Part shown: positions 7,318 through 13,336 of the stretch, piece by piece
Numbering within the stretch: the first letter of the stretch is position 1
How the letters are laid out: each line of letters begins with the position of its first letter
Source: Bacteroidales bacterium UBA714
Lineage (GTDB): Bacteria > Bacteroidota > Bacteroidia > Bacteroidales > UBA932
Assembly: GCA_002298075.1 (NCBI GenBank)
Contig: DBLW01000194.1
Span: 1-17,418 of the forward strand
Length of the DNA stretch: 17,418 nucleotides
Reading direction: 5' to 3'
Made by a program: the position numbers and the translations under genes
The notes under the pieces: generated by a model
The model's database searches: none
What the model was told of the DNA's origin: nothing
The model's input: the letters and a program-made list of their open reading frames with translations, nothing else

Positions 7318-8184
7318 ATGAAACTTAGAAGATCTGCATTGTGTGTCATCGCCCTCATTTCAATGCAGGTTTATGCCGATGCTCAGGCAATCAGGGCCGC
7401 ATACAAATTCTTCAGGAAAGCACAGGTCACAGATTCGCTCTACAGGATAGAGCCGGACATGATGATGGACTATGACGGCAGGACAGCGGCATTTTATTCG
7501 GATGCCTCATATCATCGGGACTCTCTTTCTGTACTGGCTTTTGACAACAACGGAAATATAAAGGACAATGATGCCTACGGACAGATTTTCGATTACAGGG
7601 CAGGAGCGTCTTCTGATTTGGTCCTGATAGATTTCGAAAAAAAATCTTTTGAAGTCAATTATCAAGAAGTGACCGCATACATACTTGGGAAAAGCGACAA
7701 CTTGGAGATGCCCCAATGGGAACTGCACGACACCACCACAACCTCAACACTCGGTTATGAAGTCAAGATGGCAACAGCTGACTATCTGGGAAGAAAGTGG
7801 AGCGTCTGGTACACCGAGGAAATCCCTGTTCCGGCAGGACCGTGGCTGCTGTGGGGAGCACCGGGACTGATAGTGTACGCCAGGGACTCCGAGAACATTT
7901 TCACATTCAAACTGCTGAACGTCGACCTGCTGGATGCGCCGACAAGGTATGATAATCTGAAAAAACACTACCACGACAGACAGCCACATATGCGTTATTA
8001 TTCGTATAACCTGAAAAACGCAGAAAACATTCACAACAGAGCCAAAAGAGACACAAAATTCAATGATGAATTATCCGGCACGCACTTGTCAGATTCATAT
8101 GTTGTAAACAAAAACGGGGAAAAAGAAATGTTTCCCTCCACCAGATCTTATATACCGCTGATAGCAGAAGCCTACTGGAAATAA
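7318..8184 (+). CDS. GLPGLI family (Porph_ging) secreted protein, copy 1
   Basis: A 288-residue exported protein of the GLPGLI family, common in Bacteroidetes and of unknown function. The ATG at 7318 gives a signal peptide ending ADAQA before IRAAYKF. An upstream extension of the frame to 7225 would bury it and is rejected. The body has the conserved core ATADYLGRKWSVWYTEEIPV, then PAGPWLLWGAPGLIV, the family-naming motif, at about residues 171-187, and a basic C-terminal region ending IPLIAEAYWK. The mature protein has no cysteine. It is colinear, without gaps, with the two copies downstream and is the most diverged of the three in its N-terminal quarter. It begins the operon; no small peptide gene precedes it. 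Confidence 0.9.
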   Translation: MKLRRSALCVIALISMQVYADAQAIRAAYKFFRKAQVTDSLYRIEPDMMMDYDGRTAAFYSDASYHRDSLSVLAFDNNGNIKDNDAYGQIFDYRAGASSDLVLIDFEKKSFEVNYQEVTAYILGKSDNLEMPQWELHDTTTTSTLGYEVKMATADYLGRKWSVWYTEEIPVPAGPWLLWGAPGLIVYARDSENIFTFKLLNVDLLDAPTRYDNLKKHYHDRQPHMRYYSYNLKNAENIHNRAKRDTKFNDELSGTHLSDSYVVNKNGEKEMFPSTRSYIPLIAEAYWK

Positions 8185-8208
8185 CCGATTGGTTCTCATA
8201 TTATAAAT

Positions 8209-8229
8209 TACTCACTTAATATCTGAGTA
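8209..8229 (+). promoter_or_regulatory. Hairpin just before the peptide 1 start codon
   Basis: TACTCA (8209-8214) and TGAGTA (8224-8229) are perfect inverted arms with a 9-base AT-rich loop, ending two bases before the ATG at 8232. It might modulate translation of the small peptide. The corresponding leader of peptide 2 does not show the same hairpin, which weakens the case. Confidence 0.3.
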
Positions 8230-8231
8230 TT

Positions 8232-8471
8232 ATGAAAACAAAACTCATCATTTTTGCAGCCGTCCTTTTGGCAACGACAGGAATCGCCTTTGCAGCGATA
8301 CATCACTATGGATTCATTCTCAGTTGCGGGAAAGAGGCCTATTATTGGGCTGATCATGAGCTCAGTTCTACGGAACTTCTCAAAATCACTAATCAACTTG
8401 AAAATGAGCACTGCGCCAAGAAAACAATCGATAACAACGAGCCTCTTCTGGAAGATGCCAATCGCCCATAA
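8232..8471 (+). CDS. Small secreted two-cysteine peptide, copy 1
   Basis: A 79-residue product I cannot assign to a named family. Residues 1-21/22 are a clear signal peptide (MKTKLIIFAAVLLATTGIAFA, lysines then a hydrophobic core). The mature part of about 57 residues begins with HHYGFILSCGKEAYY and has just two cysteines, C32 and C61, which could form an intramolecular disulfide. The C-terminal half is acidic and ends NEPLLEDANRP. There is no lipobox, so it is probably soluble in the periplasm or secreted. It lies 47 bases after GLPGLI-1 and 9 bases before GLPGLI-2, so it is very likely co-translated with the latter. Its homologue at 9393-9644 keeps the motif and both cysteine positions, strong evidence that this short frame is a real gene. 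Confidence 0.85.
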   Translation: MKTKLIIFAAVLLATTGIAFAAIHHYGFILSCGKEAYYWADHELSSTELLKITNQLENEHCAKKTIDNNEPLLEDANRP

Positions 8472-8480
8472 CACACTTCC

Positions 8481-9347
8481 ATGAAAACGACAAAACCTGC
8501 ATTGTGCATCATAGCCCTGGTCGCGATGCAGGTCTGTGCCGAAGCGCAGGCAATCAGGGCGGCATATAAGTTTTACTATAAGACGGATGTGACGGAGAAG
8601 GGATACTATGTTGAGCCGGACATGATGATGGACTATGACGGCAAGACTGCGGCATTCTATTCCGACGCCACATATCATAGGGACTCACTCAAATCATTAG
8701 CTTTTGACAACAATGGCAGCATTCAAAACCATGATGCTTGTGGACAGTTATCTGATTTTCGTTCAGGAGCGACACATGATATGGCTTTCATTGATTTTGA
8801 GAACAATTCATTTGAATTAATGTACAAAGAGTACACAGTTCATATCATCAGTAATGCCGAAAACTTGGAAACACCGCACTGGAAACTGCATGACACGACT
8901 ACGACCTCCGCTCTCGGCTATGAAGTCAAGATGGCAACTGCGGATTTAATGGGAAGAGAGTGGACCATATGGTACACCGAGGAAGTTCCCGTGCCCGCCG
9001 GGCCGTGGCTACTTTGGGGAGCACCGGGCCTGATAGTGCACGCCAAAGATTCTGAAGGCATTTTCATTTTTAAATTGCTGAACATTGATATGACAGATGC
9101 CCCCACAAGATACAGTAATCTTAAAAAATATTTTTACAAAACCGAGGGACTGTGGAAATATTACACTTATGACCTCAAAAAAGCAGAAAAAATTCACAAC
9201 CAGGCCAAAAGAGATTATTACTACCTTGAAGAACTTGCAGATGACAAACTTACCGATTCATATTCTATTGACCAACACGGAAACATAGAAACATTACCAG
9301 CAACGCATCCTTACATCCCGCTGATTGCCGAGGATTATTGGAAATAA
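8481..9347 (+). CDS. GLPGLI family (Porph_ging) secreted protein, copy 2
   Basis: 288 residues, same length as copies 1 and 3 with no gaps in alignment. The signal peptide ends AEAQA before IRAAYKFYYK. The family core is ATADLMGREWTIWYTEEVPV followed by PAGPWLLWGAPGLIV, with the C-terminus ending IPLIAEDYWK. The first 79 residues are almost identical to copy 3, while residues of about 80-135 are its own (for instance DACGQLSDFRSG, with a cysteine the other copies lack). The middle segment, the most variable part in all three, may be the specificity region. It starts 9 bases after peptide 1. Function of the family is unknown. Confidence 0.9.
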   Translation: MKTTKPALCIIALVAMQVCAEAQAIRAAYKFYYKTDVTEKGYYVEPDMMMDYDGKTAAFYSDATYHRDSLKSLAFDNNGSIQNHDACGQLSDFRSGATHDMAFIDFENNSFELMYKEYTVHIISNAENLETPHWKLHDTTTTSALGYEVKMATADLMGREWTIWYTEEVPVPAGPWLLWGAPGLIVHAKDSEGIFIFKLLNIDMTDAPTRYSNLKKYFYKTEGLWKYYTYDLKKAEKIHNQAKRDYYYLEELADDKLTDSYSIDQHGNIETLPATHPYIPLIAEDYWK

Positions 9348-9392
9348 TACCATTCAAACGCAACAATCCACAACCACTTGATTTATAACATT

Positions 9393-9644
9393 ATGAAAAA
9401 GAAATTCATCTTTATCGCTGCTACTATTATGGCAGCTGCCGGTATCGCTGTTGCTGCTGAATACCATTACGGATTTATCCTCAGTTGCGGGAAAACCGAA
9501 TACTACACATCAACTCGTCCACTCACTGACGCTGAACTTGCAGAACGAGCTGAGTTCTACGAAAACACCAAATGTTCTAAAATAACTGCCGACAAACAAG
9601 TTGACGACAGGGAAGACCTGCTTAAGGACACAAATCATCCATAA
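9393..9644 (+). CDS. Small secreted two-cysteine peptide, copy 2
   Basis: 83 residues from the ATG at 9393; a TTG five codons upstream is possible but spoils the signal peptide. The signal peptide MKKKFIFIAATIMAAAGIAV ends at AA, then EYHYGFILSCGKTEYY. Cysteines are at 32 and 61, exactly as in peptide 1. The sequence between them has diverged (TRPLTDAELAERAEFYENTK) but keeps the pattern of an acidic, helix-prone segment. The tail ends DLLKDTNHP, parallel to LLEDANRP in copy 1. It lies 45 bases after GLPGLI-2 and 9 bases before GLPGLI-3. Conservation of the YGFILSCGK block and both cysteines, against divergence elsewhere, suggests that these are the functional parts. Confidence 0.85.
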   Translation: MKKKFIFIAATIMAAAGIAVAAEYHYGFILSCGKTEYYTSTRPLTDAELAERAEFYENTKCSKITADKQVDDREDLLKDTNHP

Positions 9645-9653
9645 CAAACTGCC

Positions 9654-10520
9654 ATGAGAATGACGAAACCTGCATTGTGCATCATAGCCCTGGTCGCGAT
9701 GCAGGTCTGTGCCGAGGCGCAGGCAATCAGGGCGGCTTATAAGTTTTACTATAAGAAGGATGTGACGGAGAAGGGATACTATGTGGAGCCGGACATGATG
9801 CTGGACTATGACGGAAAGACTGCGGCGTTCTATTCCGACGCCACATATCATAGGGACTCACTCAAATCATTAGCTTTTGACAACAATGGAAACATACAAG
9901 ACCAAGATGCCTATAATCAGATATTCAATTACAGGCAGAATGCAACGCAAGACATCACATTGATAGATTTCGGACACAGATCATTCGAAATCGGCTATCA
10001 TGACCTCACCGTCCATATCATCGGGAAAAGCGACAATTTGGAAATGCCTCAATGGGAACTGCATGACACAACAACGACCTCCGCTCTCGGCTATGAAGTC
10101 AAGATGGCAACTGCCGATTTCATGGGAAGGAAGTGGATAGTCTGGTACACCGAGGAAATCCCTGTTCCGGCAGGACCGTGGCTGCTGTGGGGTACCCCAG
10201 GACTCATAGTTCACGCGAAAGATTCCGAAGACATTTTCACATTCAAGATGCTTAATGTAGATATGCCGGATACACCTATAAGGTACAATAATTTGAAAAA
10301 ATATTTTTACAGAACCGAGGGACGGTGGAAATATTACACCTATGACCTCAAAAAAGCAGAAAAAATTCACAACAAATCCAAAAGAGACTACGACTATCTT
10401 TTCGAATTAGCCGACGCAAAGACGTCAAATGCATATTTTGTTGACAAAGATGGAAATGTGGAAGCCTTCGAAACAAAGAATCCACATATCCCGCTGATTG
10501 CAGAAGACTATTGGCAATAA
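9654..10520 (+). CDS. GLPGLI family (Porph_ging) secreted protein, copy 3 (mosaic)
   Basis: 288 residues with signal peptide ending AEAQA. The family motif is slightly changed to WGTPGLIV, and the C-terminus ends IPLIAEDYWQ. It is a patchwork. The first 236 bases nearly match copy 2. The stretch at 10140-10192 is identical over 53 bases to copy 1 (7804-7856) where copy 2 differs repeatedly, and the block around 10023-10063 is also copy 1-like. The segment at 10290-10373 again matches copy 2. This looks like gene conversion among the tandem copies. It starts 9 bases after peptide 2 and ends 21 bases before the barrel gene. Confidence 0.9.
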   Translation: MRMTKPALCIIALVAMQVCAEAQAIRAAYKFYYKKDVTEKGYYVEPDMMLDYDGKTAAFYSDATYHRDSLKSLAFDNNGNIQDQDAYNQIFNYRQNATQDITLIDFGHRSFEIGYHDLTVHIIGKSDNLEMPQWELHDTTTTSALGYEVKMATADFMGRKWIVWYTEEIPVPAGPWLLWGTPGLIVHAKDSEDIFTFKMLNVDMPDTPIRYNNLKKYFYRTEGRWKYYTYDLKKAEKIHNKSKRDYDYLFELADAKTSNAYFVDKDGNVEAFETKNPHIPLIAEDYWQ

Positions 10521-10541
10521 ACAACCCGTCAAACCGAAGTC

Positions 10542-13166
10542 ATGGGCAGAAGGACAGAAAACATATTATGCCTGGCAGTTTACTGCCTTATCGCAGCATT
10601 TGTTATTCCGTGCACCGCACAGGAAAAAGGGCGGTGTGTCGTGGAGGGAACTGTGCTTTGTGCAGAAACGGACACTCCGATAGCAGGCGCCTTTGTCAGT
10701 TTCATCAAAGACAACAAGATAGTGGCAAGCTGCCTGTGTGACGGGGACGGTGCTTTCAGCATGTCATTCATCAATGGGGCTCCCGACGCCGTATCCGCAT
10801 CAATGCTCGGCTACGCACCGGCCAAAACCCAGGCACGGCATGACGGCAGGATGACCATAAGGCTGAAAGAGAAAAAACTCAGCATCAAAGCCTCAACCGT
10901 GACATCCAGCGTCATTGAGCACAAAGGCGACACGACCTCATATAGTGCCGGAGCTTTTCGTGACCAAAAGGATATGACCGTTGCCGATATATTGAAGAAA
11001 ATACCGGGACTGACGGTAACACGGTCCGGAACCATACTCCACAACGGCGAATCAATTACAAAATTCTATGTCGAGGGCCTGGACCTTATGGGAGGAAGAT
11101 ACGGCAGCATTACAAACAATCTTTCGGCCGATGATATAGCAAAGGTGGAAGTATATCGCAACCACCAGCCAATCAAAGCACTAAGAGGCATATCGCACAC
11201 CGGGAAAAGCGCAGTCAACATAGTCCTGAAAGAAAGTTCCAAAAACACATGGCTGTTCAACGGAGACCTGACGGCCGGAGCGCCACCACTGCCTCTGTTT
11301 GAAGCCAAAGCTCTCGTCACCCGTTTTTCGGGCCAGAGCCAGGACCTTTATATGCTGAAAGGAAACAACACCGGAGTGGACATAATGAAAGAAATCCGCG
11401 AGCAGGCATATTTCGGAAAAACAGGAGCTTTTCTCGTCACGCCAGGCGAGATTGACAACGACATGCGCAGCGAGCTCACCCCCATGAGAAGCACCCTGGA
11501 ACTGCCGCAGGAATTCTGGTACGATAACATTACCGGCATCGGCTCCTTCAATCATCTCCACAAGACAGGCCCGGAATCCCAGCTTCGGACATCTGCACAG
11601 GTAGCGGCGGAGAAATTTTCAAACGAGTCATACAGCAGAGAGAGCATAAGCTTTGACGATGCCCCCGAACTTGTCATTGAAGAAAACAAAACTGCCGGCG
11701 ACATGCGCTATTACTTCAATGCAGCGGCAGATTATGAGAAAAACGCCTCCAAAAACTTCCTGTCCAACAACCTGAGCATTTCCGGACAACTGGTCAATGG
11801 CGTGAACTCAACGGCAAGGGGCACTGCCACATCAGCACAGCAATACAAGCTTCCGTCACTGAAAGTTGAGAATTACCTGAAAACAACAACCGCCCTGAAA
11901 AACCGCAAGGCACTGGATTTCACAAGCAAAACTACTTTTACGGCAAGTGCACATTATGCCTCTTTCCGGAGCGAAGCGGCAGACATCGGGCAGACCCTCA
12001 ACGGCCTTGGATTCCGCACGAACAACAACCTTTCGTACAAATTCAGGGCAGGCAATGTCGGCTTTACCTCATATGCGGGAATAAATCTGGAACACATACG
12101 CAGGGAAAGCATACTTGAAATACCTTACGAACTGGAATGGGTAAAATATGAGGATTTCAGTGCCACCTCAGTCATGCCGTCCGCCAGCCTTAACGCCACA
12201 TACACCAAAGGCGGAGCAAGCCTGGGTGCAAGCATGCACGCCACTCTGAACATGATATTCACCCCCGACTACGGCAACCGGATTTTCCCGGACCTCTCGC
12301 CAGAGATTCATTACAGGCAGAAGCTCGGCCAAAGCTTTAACTTGGGAGTGAATGCAAGGTACAGCCGCAGGGGGGCAGATGCAATCAAAATGTCAAAGGC
12401 AGTCATAATGAAATCGTACAGGTCAGCCCAAAGTTCAGAAGGCATGGCAACTTCCGACAATGTCACGGCAGACATATATGTCAAGTACTCAAACACTCCG
12501 GCAATGTTTTTCATGACCCTTTCCGGCAACTTTTCATATATGCACAATGACATGACCAATTCAAACATATACAATGACATTTTCGTGCTGTCGTCTTTGG
12601 TTGCGTCTCCCGTTTCAAACCGCAGCTGGGGCGTAAAAGGAAGCATAAGCAAGTATTTCGGAATCAAGGCTTTCTTTACGGAACTTTCCGGCGGCTACGA
12701 CAGAAGCGCATCGGGAGAGTTTTTGCAGGAAAAATATTTCACCTATTCTTCCGAGCAGGCTTTTGCCTCCCTGAAAGCGCGCACCTCAGCCCTTGCCTGG
12801 CTGTCGGCTGAAATTTCCGCAGACTACACCTTCGACAGGATGGTAGGAAACAGCTCTTCCGGCAGGCACTCCGTCGTTTCAAAAATGGATTTGTCAGTGA
12901 CTCCTGTAAAACCGCTGCTCATATCGTTCAAAGCCGATTATTTCTGGTGGGCAAGCACTTCGCAACAGCTGGCAATCTCGAATGTGCCTATATTGAAATT
13001 GTACGCGGCATGGAAATTCAAGAAATTCAGCATTTTCGCCGAATGCAGGAATCTGCTGGATGCCAACGAGTTCAAGAAAGAGAGCTTTAATCCTCATGAG
13101 ACCGTAAGCCATGTTTTCCATTTGCGCGGACGGGAGTACCTGGCCGGAATAAGAATGTCTTTGTAA
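10542..13166 (+). CDS. TonB-receptor-like outer-membrane beta-barrel protein with carboxypeptidase-regulatory-like domain
   Basis: 874 residues. The signal peptide ends around PCTAQ (residue 27). Residues of about 30-110 form a carboxypeptidase-regulatory-like beta-sandwich (VVEGTVLCAETDTPIAGAFV ... LGYAPAKT). Residues of about 112-235 resemble a TonB-receptor plug (DMTVADILKKIPGLTV, KFYVEGLDLMGGRYG, DDIAKVEVYRNHQPIKAL). The rest is a beta-barrel with alternating aromatic strands, ending LAGIRMSL. I see no clear TonB box, so active import is not proved. The N-terminal domain carries four cysteines (32, 40, 64, 66), unusual for this domain. Genes of this type are often found beside GLPGLI genes in Bacteroidetes, so it is probably the outer-membrane partner of the array. 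It is last in the operon; no clear terminator follows. Confidence 0.85.
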   Translation: MGRRTENILCLAVYCLIAAFVIPCTAQEKGRCVVEGTVLCAETDTPIAGAFVSFIKDNKIVASCLCDGDGAFSMSFINGAPDAVSASMLGYAPAKTQARHDGRMTIRLKEKKLSIKASTVTSSVIEHKGDTTSYSAGAFRDQKDMTVADILKKIPGLTVTRSGTILHNGESITKFYVEGLDLMGGRYGSITNNLSADDIAKVEVYRNHQPIKALRGISHTGKSAVNIVLKESSKNTWLFNGDLTAGAPPLPLFEAKALVTRFSGQSQDLYMLKGNNTGVDIMKEIREQAYFGKTGAFLVTPGEIDNDMRSELTPMRSTLELPQEFWYDNITGIGSFNHLHKTGPESQLRTSAQVAAEKFSNESYSRESISFDDAPELVIEENKTAGDMRYYFNAAADYEKNASKNFLSNNLSISGQLVNGVNSTARGTATSAQQYKLPSLKVENYLKTTTALKNRKALDFTSKTTFTASAHYASFRSEAADIGQTLNGLGFRTNNNLSYKFRAGNVGFTSYAGINLEHIRRESILEIPYELEWVKYEDFSATSVMPSASLNATYTKGGASLGASMHATLNMIFTPDYGNRIFPDLSPEIHYRQKLGQSFNLGVNARYSRRGADAIKMSKAVIMKSYRSAQSSEGMATSDNVTADIYVKYSNTPAMFFMTLSGNFSYMHNDMTNSNIYNDIFVLSSLVASPVSNRSWGVKGSISKYFGIKAFFTELSGGYDRSASGEFLQEKYFTYSSEQAFASLKARTSALAWLSAEISADYTFDRMVGNSSSGRHSVVSKMDLSVTPVKPLLISFKADYFWWASTSQQLAISNVPILKLYAAWKFKKFSIFAECRNLLDANEFKKESFNPHETVSHVFHLRGREYLAGIRMSL

Positions 13167-13206
13167 GAGGGTTATCAGACTCATATTCCAAAAATATCGT
13201 CAAACG

Positions 13207-13238
13207 TTTCGGCTTGTCGAATAATCTTGATAAATTTG
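13207..13238 (+). promoter_or_regulatory. Promoter candidate for mutS2
   Basis: TTTC (13207-13210), 20 bases, TAAATTTG (13231-13238). The -7 box is a perfect TAnnTTTG and the spacing is ideal; the -33 box has one mismatch. The predicted start is near 13243, giving a leader of about 95 bases to the preferred TTG start. An AAACGTTT palindrome (13202-13209) overlaps the -33 box. Confidence 0.6.
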
Positions 13239-13336
13239 CAGGATAAGTCAACGGGAAAACGCATCTGATATTGCGGCATTTGCCCCGAGACTGTCTCACA
13301 AGAGAAATTGAGTTTTATAAATTGGGAGGGACCGAT

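Larger units (their letters stand above)
7318..10520 (+). repeat. Tandemly amplified GLPGLI / small-peptide array
   Basis: Layout: GLPGLI-1, peptide 1, GLPGLI-2, peptide 2, GLPGLI-3. All three GLPGLI genes are exactly 867 bp. Both gaps from GLPGLI to peptide are 45-47 bases, both gaps from peptide to GLPGLI are 9 bases, and the unit lengths are 1163 and 1173 bp. The first 236 bases of GLPGLI-2 and GLPGLI-3 differ at about 10 positions. This points to duplication of a peptide-GLPGLI pair, or the reverse order, followed by divergence and exchange. Confidence 0.85.
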
